A stretch of DNA of 21,230 bases from Branchiostoma floridae (GCF_000003815.2 NC_049990.1:21828978-21850207), one strand, 5' to 3'; numbered from the stretch's first letter, positions 11,801-18,707 are shown. Notes: generated from the sequence alone by a model not told the origin. Program-made: numbers and translations.

Positions 11801-14468
11801 TAGATGCTTGAGTAACTACAGTATTACCTTGCATATCTTATTACATGGATATATTTTAATTAAGCTTCATTGTTGTATTGTCAGCGACAGATTTAGTACA
11901 TGTAGTCAAAAGAAGTTAAAGGTGCCTGTTTTAGAACACTTACATCAATCAAAAGCCTTCTTCACAAAAGGACCAATGACACTATTATTTCTATTTCATA
12001 CAGGGAACTTTTTATTACTTCTGTTATCTAGCCATTCGGGTGATCCAAGAATGTTTTGTCTATTACAGGAAGTTTGGGACAGAAGAAAGTTACAGAAGAT
12101 AGCCCTGGTGCAGGCTCCTGACACCACCTACTTCTCCTGGTCCCCTGATGGCGTCCACTTTGTCACAGCCACCACTTCTCCCAGACTAAGGGTCGGCAAT
12201 GGGTAAGGGTTAGATCACAGCCACCACTTCTCCCAGACTAAGGGTCGGCAATGGGTAAGGGTTAAATCACAGCCACCACTTCTCCCAGACTAAGGGTCGG
12301 CAATGGGTAAGGGTTAAATCACAGCCACCACTTCTCCCAGACTAAGGGTTGGCAATGGGTAAGGGTTAAATCACAGCCACCACTTCTCCCAGACTAAGGG
12401 TCGGCAATGGGTAAGGGTTAAATCACAGCCACCACTTCTCCCAGACTAAGGGTTGGCAATGGGTAAGGGTTAGGGTGGTCAGGACACTTTGTCACAGCCA
12501 CCACTTCTCCCAGACTAAGGGTTGGCAATGGGTAAGGGTTAGGGTGGTCAGGACACTTTGTCACAGCCACCACTTCTCCCAGACTAAGGGTCGGCAATGG
12601 GTAAGGGTTAAATCACAGCCACCACTTCTCCCAGACTAAGGGTTGGCAATGGGTAAGGGTTAGGGTGGTCAGGACACTTTGTCACAGCCACCACTTCTCC
12701 CAGACTAAGGGTTGGCAATGGGTAAGGGTTAGGGTGGTCAGGACACTTTGTCACAGCCACCACTTCTCCCAGACTAAGGGTCGGCAATGGGTAAGGGTTA
12801 GGGTGGTCAGGACACTTTGTCACAGCCACCACTTCTCCCAGACTAAGGGTTGGCAATGGGTAAGGGTTAGGGTGGTCAGGACACTTTGTCACAGCCACCA
12901 CTTCTCCCAGACTAAGGGTCGGCAATGGGTAAGGGTTAAATCACAGCCACCACTTCTCCCAGACTAAGGGTTGGCAATGGGTAAGGGTTAAATCACAGCC
13001 ACCACTTCTCCCAGACTAAGGGTTGGCAATGGGTAAGGGTTAGGGTGGTCAGGACACTTTGTCACAGCCACCACTTCTCCCAGACTAAGGGTTGGCAATG
13101 GGTAAGGGTTAAATCACAGCCACCACTTCTCCCAGACTAAGGGTTGGCAATGGGTAAGGCTTAGGGTGGTGGGGCAATTTGGAATGAGGATACAAGAATA
13201 TTGTGGGTGTGAGAATAAGGGTAATGAAAAAGGAAGATATGGAATTCAAAACACTCATACTGGGCCTACCTCCTTGGTAACTAATAGCTCAATCTGTTTG
13301 CATGTATTGTATGATGATAATTATGATGTACATGTATTGTACTATGACTATGTATGTCCCTCAATGTATATGCTGCACAACATCAGTATCTTGCTGCCTG
13401 GTGCAGAATATTGTATTGTATTTGTCGCAATCCAAATAAAGTCAAAGTCAAATCTGTTTGCTTGCTAAGAATGGAGACTCCAGGCTATGTAACAAACAAC
13501 AACATTGAGTAAGCAGTGGTTACTGTGGAGGATGGTACCCAGGCTAATGAAAGGGGGAGAAAATTCCTTGCCTCACCCCTCTCTGTTTGAATGGAATAGC
13601 CCTTTCAGACATTGAGTTTTCCATTTATAGAAAGGAAAATAGAGAACCATTACGGCATTAGTTTAAATGAGAACCATTAGATCTTTCATATTGTATAAGA
13701 TGCATATATTTTAGGTATGATCTTGACTGTAGCATACTGCAATATTTACTTAGTAAGTATACTGCAATATTTACTTACTGAGTATTCAAAGAATATTTAG
13801 CTGTTCTTTTAACCATCACCTCCCCCTCCCAGCCACAAGATATGGCACTACACTGGGCACCAGCTGGATGAGAAGATGCTGGGGATGAATGAAGAGCTGT
13901 GGGAGGCTGCCTGGCAGACGTATCAGCCAGGTGTGTTCCCTGCACCACAGCTGTCGTACCAGCCAGTCAGGGCAGCTGCCCAGCAACAAGATGGTGAGAA
14001 CTTAGAATAAATCTATAAGCGCACATGATTTTCCGCTGTTTAGATACATGTAAGTATCTGCAACTATACTTTAGGACAGTAGAGTTTTGTTTTGTTGATG
14101 TTTTATATTTCATGATGATATCTTTTTTCATCAACTTTTATCTGATATTTTAGATAGGTTTCCTTTTAAGCAACTAAAAATAGATGAAGAAGCCATTCCT
14201 ATTTTCATTAAAGAAGTGAATCCCACACTGAAGAAAGACTACAAGAAGCTGCAGCAAAAGATCAGCATACTTCTTGGTAACCGTGGTAACAATGTAAGGA
14301 TGCGTCTCAATTTCAGCCTGGTTGAAGTGGTAGCAAGTGAGGTCTTATATGCAGTATATAAAATGACATTGACTTGTAAAACATTTTCTTATTTCTCCTG
14401 TAGCCAAGCCAGCAGTGTATCGGCCCCCTGGTGCCCGTGCCCTTGGCCACACGTCCCCAACCAAACTG
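5802..14468 (+). CDS. EIF2A: EIF2A, eukaryotic translation initiation factor 2A (3' end missing)
   Basis: EIF2A is a cytosolic 40S-associated protein that can deliver Met-tRNAi without the eIF2 heterotrimer, with roles in non-canonical initiation (family knowledge). Fifteen exons join in phase to 455 codons, aligning along the N-terminal beta-propeller and the start of the tail. Landmarks: LRGTHGVSLVEGPP (exon 2), FSPDGSLFAWCNG (3), PNLHLWDMKTG (5), LSPGPPPHKIAVYVPG (7), ANKSFFKADKA (8), SYYGEQNLHYI (9), EFCVVYGFMPAKATIFNLKC (10-11), DFGTGPRN (11), LAGFGNLRGN (12), SPRLRVGNGHKIWHYTG (13-14), VYRPPGARALG (15). The human protein has 585 residues; the lysine-rich and coiled-coil C-terminus is absent here. 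All junctions are standard except introns 10 and 11, which are U12-type. The segment joining exons 4 and 5 is about three residues shorter than in human, so that junction is the least certain. Confidence 0.95.
6168..6266 (+). repeat. Degenerate (CATC/TATC)n microsatellite
   Basis: Repeated CATCCATCTA and close variants in EIF2A intron 1, interrupted by AT-rich sequence. Confidence 0.65.
6458..6527 (+). CDS. EIF2A: EIF2A exon 2
   Basis: Acceptor TTTCTGTAG, donor GTACCA. Encodes RGTHGVSLVEGPPALRDN and RAFT, the first propeller strand region. Ends in phase 2. Confidence 0.88.
6579..6761 (-). mobile_element. tRNA-derived SINE, copy A
   Basis: Read on the minus strand, the element has a tRNA-like head with the pol III B box GGTTCGAATCC (plus 6630-6640) followed by CGGGAGTCGGGATG and a body ending CAACCAGAG-complement to GTTTCAGT. 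A D-arm-like stretch is decayed in this copy. It sits in EIF2A intron 2 and is paired with copy B in the same orientation ~280 bp downstream. Confidence 0.7.
6857..7038 (-). mobile_element. tRNA-derived SINE, copy B
   Basis: Better kept than copy A: on the minus strand TTGTGGTTAGCA gives an A-box/D-arm-like segment, and GGTTCGAATCC (plus 6911-6921) the B box. The body shares AACAACATCCCGACTCCCGG and CAACCAGAGGGGCGA with copy A. Both copies also share GAAC-CCACTGTTACA-TAC beyond the tRNA head, so the repeating unit is ~180 bp. It is not a functional tRNA gene: the acceptor stem does not pair. Confidence 0.72.
7255..7277. repeat. Near-palindrome containing ATGCAAAT
   Basis: TGCAAATGAG (7255-7264) pairs with CTCATTTACA (7268-7277) with one mismatch around AAC. 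Likely the end of a small dispersed element in intron 2. Confidence 0.4.
7354..7428 (+). CDS. EIF2A: EIF2A exon 3
   Basis: Acceptor TATGTTTCAG, donor GTAAGT. Encodes DASRSCKVMAFSPDGSLFAW, then CNGQ; the FSxDGxLFAWxNG motif is conserved. Ends in phase 2. Confidence 0.93.
7462..7494. repeat. 12-bp perfect inverted repeat in EIF2A intron 3
   Basis: CAAGGAGGTTAA (7462-7473) and TTAACCTCCTTG (7483-7494) flank a 9-base T-rich loop. It lies 33 bp after the exon 3 donor. Either a foldback-element remnant or an intronic RNA hairpin. Confidence 0.7.
7500..7740. other. Intron 3 sequence of distinct composition
   Basis: Between 7565 and 7700 the DNA is less AT-rich than its surroundings (CGAATTTTCGG, GGGACACGTGAC, AATCGAAAGTTGCG). 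This suggests an inserted repeat, but no terminal repeats or coding frame were recognised. Confidence 0.3.
7786..7907 (+). CDS. EIF2A: EIF2A exon 4
   Basis: Acceptor TTTTCTGCAG. Encodes VTVVRLPSGEVVHEMKEHP, then RVVGLLFSPLSTYMATWEVI. The donor chosen is GTCAGT at 7908, which keeps phase with exon 5; an alternative end after ATWE would need an undetected micro-exon. Confidence 0.85.
8428..8518 (+). CDS. EIF2A: EIF2A exon 5
   Basis: Acceptor CATCCTTCCAG, donor GTGAGT. Encodes KGNPYPNLHLWDMKTGQKAK, then SFVHKRQTDW (last codon split); the PNLxLxDxKTG motif is conserved. Confidence 0.92.
8573..8970. mobile_element. MITE-like element with ~55-bp terminal inverted repeats
   Basis: The left end TGGGTTCATACGTGC...TTCAAGTCTGTATG...CTGTATGGAA (to 8622) is matched, inverted, by TTCCATACGG...CATACGGACTTGAA...TGTGAACCCA (8909-8970), with a short gap and several substitutions. 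No transposase frame lies in the ~400 bp. Located in EIF2A intron 5. A target-site duplication was not clear. Confidence 0.75.
9058..9137 (+). CDS. EIF2A: EIF2A exon 6
   Basis: Acceptor TTTCCCCCATAG, donor GTAAGT. Encodes EPQWTDDEVLCAHAVNEIHL, then FENGDF, matching the W-S/T-x-DExLCA pattern of the family. Ends in phase 1. Confidence 0.93.
9440..9540 (+). CDS. EIF2A: EIF2A exon 7
   Basis: Acceptor CCACTCTAG, donor GTACAT. Encodes HIARKLDVQKVAGYKLSPGP, then PPHKIAVYVPGQK. Ends in phase 0. Confidence 0.93.
9854..9962 (+). CDS. EIF2A: EIF2A exon 8
   Basis: Acceptor TTTTTCTTAG, donor GTAAAA. Encodes GGPSFVRVFKFPDFATPLAN, then KSFFKADKADIRWNKK. A second copy at 18834-18942 differs at four third-codon positions only. 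Confidence 0.94.
10293..10409 (+). CDS. EIF2A: EIF2A exon 9
   Basis: Acceptor TTCATGTAG, donor GTAAGT. Encodes TGLLVLCATEVDQTGKSYYG, then EQNLHYIGVDGVSSIVQL. Copy at 19290-19406 has four silent differences. Confidence 0.94.
10719..10787 (+). CDS. EIF2A: EIF2A exon 10
   Basis: Acceptor CATTTTCAG; encodes KNGPIYSTDWNPDSTEFCVV, then YG, ending in phase 1 before GTATCCTCTT, a U12-type donor. Copy at 19648-19716 is identical. Confidence 0.93.
10788..11150 (+). other. EIF2A: U12-type GT-AG intron (EIF2A intron 10)
   Basis: The donor GTATCCTCTT matches the minor-spliceosome consensus RTATCCTTT at eight of nine positions. TTCCTTGAC (11128-11136) is a perfect TTCCTTRAC branch sequence, with the branch A at 11135, 15 nt from the intron end. 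The acceptor is CCTCAG with no long polypyrimidine tract, as expected for U12 introns. Confidence 0.9.
11151..11252 (+). CDS. EIF2A: EIF2A exon 11
   Basis: Completes F, then encodes MPAKATIFNLKCEPVFDFGT and GPRNLCSYNPQGN, ending with one base of the Ile codon before ATATCCTTT. Both flanking introns are U12-type. Its counterpart in the second copy would lie in the gap at 20262-20609. Confidence 0.93.
11253..11626 (+). other. EIF2A: U12-type AT-AC intron (EIF2A intron 11)
   Basis: Begins ATATCCTTTC (perfect U12 donor) and ends TTTTAC. TTCTTTAAC (11610-11618) is a branch sequence with one mismatch, its A nine bases from the end. Splicing this way gives GNI-LSLAGFGNLRGN, matching the family; no GT-AG choice restores that reading. 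The intron carries a minus-strand reverse-transcriptase fragment. Confidence 0.9.
11355..11520 (-). mobile_element. Non-LTR retrotransposon reverse-transcriptase C-terminal fragment
   Basis: An open minus-strand frame reads EWNLLSPSTVETSLLDSFKK and continues about 35 residues to a TAA at 11355. The WN-L-P pattern followed by S-x-DSFK is typical of the extreme C-terminus of LINE-type reverse transcriptases. In the second copy (20610-20690) the upstream part is better kept, with YFPRT before EWN. In the first copy a stop lies just upstream. A decayed insertion predating the split of the two copies. Confidence 0.55.
11627..11667 (+). CDS. EIF2A: EIF2A exon 12
   Basis: 41 nt encoding LSLAGFGNLRGNI after an AC acceptor and before GTAAGT. 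AGFGNLRG is invariant in the family. Phase 0 at the end. The copy at 20781-20821 has two silent changes. Confidence 0.9.
12069..12202 (+). CDS. EIF2A: EIF2A exon 13
   Basis: Acceptor GTCTATTACAG, donor GTAAGG. Encodes EVWDRRKLQKIALVQAPDTT, YFSWSPDGVHFVTATTSPRL and RVGNG. The last ~47 nt are the first unit of the minisatellite that fills the following intron, so the real donor (12203) is followed by sixteen near-identical copies. Confidence 0.93.
12156..13166 (+). repeat. Exon-derived minisatellite, 17 units of 52 or 69 bp
   Basis: Units starting TCACAGCCACC occur at 12163, 12215, 12267, 12319, 12371, 12423, 12492, 12561, 12613, 12682, 12751, 12820, 12889, 12941, 12993, 13062 and 13114: nine 52-bp and seven 69-bp spacings. 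The 69-bp unit equals the last 47 nt of exon 13 (CACTTTGTCACAG to GGCAATGG) plus 22 nt of intron (GTAAGGGTTAGGGTGGTC then AGGA); the 52-bp form lacks 17 nt of the joining part. A C/T variant (GGGTCGG or GGGTTGG) alternates. The repeat-peptide frames on both strands here are by-products of the array. Confidence 0.97.
13302..13450 (+). mobile_element. 5'-truncated retroposon 3' end with target-site duplication
   Basis: The 149-bp insert ends AATAAAGTCAAAGTCA, a short-repeat tail typical of some LINE and SINE 3' ends, and is flanked by an 11-bp direct repeat AATCTGTTTGC (13291-13301 and 13451-13461). No coding capacity. Lies in EIF2A intron 13, just after the minisatellite. Confidence 0.7.
13734..13783 (+). 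repeat. 25-bp tandem duplication
   Basis: ATACTGCAATATTTACTTA occurs at 13734 and again at 13759 in intron 13, about 50-100 bp before exon 14. A simple recent duplication. Confidence 0.7.
13833..13993 (+). CDS. EIF2A: EIF2A exon 14
   Basis: Acceptor after the pyrimidine tract CTCCCCCTCCCAG (one of the strongest here), donor GTGAGA. Encodes HKIWHYTGHQLDEKMLGMNE, ELWEAAWQTYQPGVFPAPQL and SYQPVRAAAQQQD. The KIWHYTG and ELW-x-W-Q motifs match the family. Ends in phase 1. Confidence 0.93.
14154..14276 (+). CDS. Possible in-frame cassette exon in EIF2A
   Basis: A 123-nt open stretch with acceptor GATATTTTAG and donor GTAACC, phase 1 at both ends, would insert exactly 41 residues between exons 14 and 15. 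It reads DRFPFKQLKIDEEAIPIFIK, then EVNPTLKKDYKKLQQKISIL. The sequence is helix-prone and lysine-rich, loosely like the last helices of SAM-type domains, and has no counterpart in human EIF2A. A stronger donor at 14294 (GTAAGG) would break the frame. It may be an alternative exon, an exonised transposon piece, or chance. Confidence 0.4.
14404..14468 (+). CDS. EIF2A: EIF2A exon 15
   Basis: Acceptor CTCCTGTAG, donor GTAAGT. Completes Ala, then encodes KPAVYRPPGARALGHTSPTK and L. YRPP-AR matches the conserved YRPPALR element just after the propeller. Ends in phase 0; no following exon was recognised in the window. Confidence 0.9.
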
Positions 14469-14738
14469 GTAAGTATAACTGCATGCTGGCATCTTCATTC
14501 TTACATTGGAATCCCTGTAAAGGGCCTGTGACCCATCACCCAAGTTTTTACCATAGACAAGCATCTGTGGAATAGAGTTAGCAAAAAGTTCACACTTTGT
14601 CCAATATAATCCTTTTTTTTTCTTCTCTGTAACATTAGCCTGTGTTTAAACAATCCCTAACTGGCTGGGGTTAATCCTAGGTGGTGGCAACTGCATGTAT
14701 GCCCAGCCGCTCGCAGTTCGATTGTAGTCAGGCTATCT

Positions 14739-14803
14739 TTAACCCTCAAACCACCGTAGCTTTTTTGTGACGTAGATTACCTTATGGGGTCAAAACTGAC
14801 CCC
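14739..14803 (+). mobile_element. Possible piggyBac-like element end
   Basis: TTAA (14739-14742) is followed by CCCTCAAACC, the TTAA-plus-CCC arrangement of piggyBac termini. Further in, GGGGTCA and TGACCCC form a 7-bp hairpin around AAAC (14786-14803), a motif common in such ends. The opposite end was not found. Confidence 0.35.
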
Positions 14804-15128
14804 AACACATTTTGTACCAATACAGTCTTTTGTGTGACTCTTTTTGTGATTTGTATATATGTATAGTTTCATTAATCTATGTGGGACAGTTTGACATGAT
14901 CAGGTGAGAATACTTCTAGCTCATTATCATAATTTATGCAAAAGATCATGAGGAACACATTTGCACCAATGCTATTCAGACCGGGAAGGACTTTTTTGAT
15001 ACCTGTCCCAACTTCAATGCCATATAGCACCTGAATGGCTTAAGCTATGGCCACCAAAATTGGTAACTTTTTAGAAAATGTTGAAAGCAAACAATTTCAG
15101 TGAACAAAGTATGTTCATCATTTTTCAT

Positions 15129-15142
15129 GTTGCCATGGCAAC
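15129..15142. promoter_or_regulatory. Perfect RFX X-box palindrome
   Basis: GTTGCCATGGCAAC is a 14-bp perfect palindrome equal to the ideal two-half-site RFX motif (GTTGCC-AT-GGCAAC). RFX factors control ciliary genes in animals; no ciliary gene is seen beside it, so it may be chance, part of a repeat, or a distal element. Confidence 0.45.
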
Positions 15143-15199
15143 GGAATTATACCTCACTGACTCGACCTTGTTCAGGGAGAGTACAATATGCAGTATTCC

Positions 15200-16040
15200 T
15201 GGGAATCGCTAGATGGTGCACAACATACAAAGAAAAGAAAAGCAAAGCATGATGGGACCTCACGTGATGACGCCCCTTCCCAATCATCATTTCCTTTTGT
15301 GCTTCGCGCAAGGTGCACGCATCGAGTTTGCTCCGGTACGATCCGGTAGTGACTCAGTTTTTCGTTGTTGGAAAATTATCAAGTGGTGGAACTACGAGAA
15401 GAACCACTTTAGGCGCACCATGCCGCCGATAGGGTAAGCCCCTATCGGTCGGCTACTATCGTCGCAGCAGGCCGTAAGACCGGGAAGGGTGAAAAGCCCC
15501 TATCGGCGGGCTACTATCGGTACTGGCGGTCGAGCTTAGCGCTCAAGGCTTGCCAGGCGCTGGGAAGGACCAAAAGGCCCTTTCGGCGCAACATGCACGG
15601 GAAGAATTCGGGCCAAGCATGCCGTAGAACCTGGAGGTTATCGGCGAGGCTACGTATACAGACGGCCGTCATACCTTGTGCCTTACACGGAGCTGGCATT
15701 ATCGGCGCACCAGGCCGAAAAACCTGGAGGATAGCGCAGCCACAGACGGCCGCTATGGCCATGGTGCCCGAGGTTGAGGCACTGGCCCTTTCGGAGAATT
15801 GAGGTAATACCCCACGTTCTTTGCGCCAGGTGACGCTAAAGATTCGAGAACGGTGGAAGACTGTTCTCGTGGCTCCATCCATATTCAGAAGGAGCGGCAG
15901 CCGCCGTGCCACGTGGGCCGGTCGGGGTAATCGACATCTCAATGGAACTGTAAGTAGATTACGGGCTCCGGTCGCTCCGTTATGGTTGCTCGGATAAGCT
16001 TCCATGTTGAACACGCTGTTAGGCATGTTGCCGTTGCATT
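15200..16040. other. GC-rich unrecognised segment, likely mobile-element remnant
   Basis: Composition changes sharply to GC-rich and CpG-rich. CCCCTATCGG-CGGCTACTATCG type sequence recurs at 15439-15461 and 15497-15520 (58 bp apart), and looser relatives (GGCGCA-CA-GCCG, ACCTGGAGG, TATCGGCG, ACAGACGGCCG) continue to about 15760. CCGATAGGG/CCCTATCGG (15426-15448) form a 9-bp hairpin. The longest open frame is 170 codons on the minus strand (16026-15514), but codon patterns do not favour one strand and no domain was recognised. Confidence 0.4.
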
Positions 16041-16205
16041 CTACGCTCGTCTAGGAGGAGCGTCCAGCAGTTTAACCCATAATTTAAAGTCGTTTTATGA
16101 GCGGTTGACTTAGGAAAGACGTCAATCGGCACAGAAAGGGGCCTCCCCTTCTTCTTCTGCTGACTATGATACGTCGCAGTTGTCTGACAAGAGAAGCTCC
16201 AGGTG

Positions 16206-16268
16206 AATAAAATATTGGGAGCTTATGTTAAAGCTTGTCCCTGAGGGAAGCTTTTTTATGGCAATAAA
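16206..16268 (+). terminator. Candidate 3'-end region with two polyadenylation signals
   Basis: AATAAA at 16206-16211 and 16263-16268 flank an imperfect hairpin AAGCTTGTCCCTGAGGGA + AGCTT (16231-16253). This may mark the 3' end of a transcript from the GC-rich segment just upstream; the link is inference. Confidence 0.3.
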
Positions 16269-16289
16269 GTTATCAATTACTTAGCCATA

Positions 16290-18121
16290 CTAGAAATGTG
16301 TGTCCGTAATTAGCATTATCATGAAGAATGCTCCACAAAGACAATTGACGAAATTGAATTCGTCTGGGACGTTGTGTGACTGGTCACGCACGTAGTTATT
16401 ACACATGTATGTTCAACGTCTGGCTCTTTGTTGTTACTTTAGACAACAAGATTTTACATGTTTCATGTTGACGAGTCTAACATGTTTTTGGTAGTCTTGA
16501 TAGAATATTGTTCTATACGAGGAACACGTGTCCTTTCTAATAAACCATTGTTATGCAAACAATGCATACATTGCGAATGTTGTCGGCAAATGGTCGGCGG
16601 TATTCCGCCGAACTCCGCTCACTCAGGATTGACCGTCCCGGGCGTGGTTGCGGAGCATTCTTATGATTCTACTTCTTCCTGGTAAGTATGTTCCAGAAGA
16701 TGGGAAGAAGGAGCTCTGTGTGCTTCACGGAACTTCAGGTAACATTGTTGTGTTTACCTACTTACTACGGTTAAAACGATTGTTTACCTTTTTGCTGTTC
16801 GGCGCGGCCTTATCACAAGAGCCGACAATGGAGTTTTGTTGTGTTCATTATAGTGCAAACAGACAATATAGTCTGAACATGGCAGACACTTGTCAGTTAT
16901 ACATTGTTTAGCCTTGCGTCCACATCGCTCGGCTTGGAAGTATCCTCATCATTCTTAGCATGTTGGTGTTTGACACCGGAACGTTGTCTTCTTCCTGTTG
17001 TTTTAGGATGAAGAAAATATTAACCACGTTCTTTAACTGGTTGATTAACTATTATATGCCGACCATCTGAGCATTGTATTCAGTTGCTCGCCACGTGCTC
17101 GTCCTGGACTGGCGGGGATTCCCAGTCACCAGAGCAGGGGCTATTGAGGTAGCCAATCAGGTAACTTATCCTTGATCCAATCAAGGACACTACCGTTCGA
17201 ATATTGTAGACGTTCAATACCTCGTATGCAGGTGTGAAACCTGCTATTCTTGCCAGTAGACTTACCGAATCCACAAGCACTTAGTCGGATGTTTTTAAAT
17301 ACCGATGGCTAATGTTGTATCAGAAGTGCGATTCTTGTTTAAATCGCTAGAGGACCCCATTAAAGGGTCAAAAGGTCATTGGAACGTGCTGGTAACATTT
17401 TGGCCGCCATAATTTACGTTCCAGGCTCAGCTATAGACCTGTTTTTTACACGTTATACGTTATCGGGAACATCACATTGGTTGAATCCGACTGAAAGTCC
17501 ACTATCAGCGTAACGTTCAGTGGTGTCATGGGTATTAAAAGCAACCCGCTTTTTATCTTGTAGGCATGAACGCCCCCGATGTTCCATTCATAATTTTCGG
17601 GAAATCGGTGGCCCTGTTTTTGAGGAGGGGCCTCGAGCACGCAATTCTGCCGCCTTACATTAACTTAGCTACCTTTCTGGCTGCTAATTTTACACCAGTA
17701 GTTACTTGGTTACGTGTACAGCGGTAATCTGAAGTCAAGGGGCAAAACGCCTTGGCTACATGTACCAATATGAACGTGAACTTCAAGTTTCGGAACTCTT
17801 GTTCTGAATTGGCGCCGCTGCCCGAGCTTGATACGTCTCCACAACTATCGCTAATATGGTTGAGTTGTGCGGAGAAATTGTGCAGACTATTTTTGCTTAC
17901 AATTACATTATGTTTTGTACATGTTTTGTGGCTTATTATTAGCGTTAAGCTACTGCTGGCGCTTCTACGGACGGAAAAGTCCGTCGCCCTTCTTCTTCAC
18001 ATGGTGTTGAAGTAGCGCAATATGTGTTCCTTTTAAGTTCACAGGTAACTTACAACAGAGTTGTAGAAGGTATCGGACCGGAGTTTCTTTTACGATTTCG
18101 GAGGTTGGCGGGCAGCCTCAG
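16290..18121. other. Long stretch without a recognised gene
   Basis: Mixed composition with several CpG-containing patches. Open frames of 64-87 codons are scattered over both strands and none was recognised. Just before the gap, 18036-18121 reads VTYNRVVEGIGPEFLLRFRR and stays open to the gap, preceded by an acceptor-like TTCACAG; too short to call. The expected C-terminal EIF2A exons were not found here. Confidence 0.5.
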
Positions 18122-18707
18122 NNNNNNNNNNNNNNNNNNNNNNNNNNNNNNNNNNNNNNNNNNNNNNNNNNNNNNNNNNNNNNNNNNNNNNNNNNNNNNN
18201 NNNNNNNNNNNNNNNNNNNNNNNNNNNNNNNNNNNNNNNNNNNNNNNNNNNNNNNNNNNNNNNNNNNNNNNNNNNNNNNNNNNNNNNNNNNNNNNNNNNN
18301 NNNNNNNNNNNNNNNNNNNNNNNNNNNNNNNNNNNNNNNNNNNNNNNNNNNNNNNNNNNNNNNNNNNNNNNNNNNNNNNNNNNNNNNNNNNNNNNNNNNN
18401 NNNNNNNNNNNNNNNNNNNNNNNNNNNNNNNNNNNNNNNNNNNNNNNNNNNNNNNNNNNNNNNNNNNNNNNNNNNNNNNNNNNNNNNNNNNNNNNNNNNN
18501 NNNNNNNNNNNNNNNNNNNNNNNNNNNNNNNNNNNNNNNNNNNNNNNNNNNNNNNNNNNNNNNNNNNNNNNNNNNNNNNNNNNNNNNNNNNNNNNNNNNN
18601 NNNNNNNNNNNNNNNNNNNNNNNNNNNNNNNNNNNNNNNNNNNNNNNNNNNNNNNNNNNNNNNNNNNNNNNNNNNNNNNNNNNNNNNNNNNNNNNNNNNN
18701 NNNNNNN
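18122..18707. other. Assembly gap (586 N)
   Basis: Run of undetermined bases. It separates the main gene from the second copy of EIF2A exons 8-12. Confidence 1.

Larger units (their letters stand above)
14469..15200 (+). other. Presumed EIF2A intron 15, proximal part
   Basis: Non-coding, AT-rich. It holds a piggyBac-like end (14739-14803) and an RFX palindrome (15129-15142). No sequence resembling the lysine-rich C-terminal exons of EIF2A was found. Confidence 0.5.

Noticed and set aside
12608-12967. Open frames encoding a repeated 23-residue peptide on both strands
   Set aside because: They arise because the 69-bp unit is divisible by three; they follow the minisatellite and stop at 52-bp units.
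15514-16026. 170-codon minus-strand frame in the GC-rich block
   Set aside because: High GC content and CpG repeats reduce stops on both strands; the sequence looks low in information and no family was recognised. Kept only as part of the unrecognised segment.
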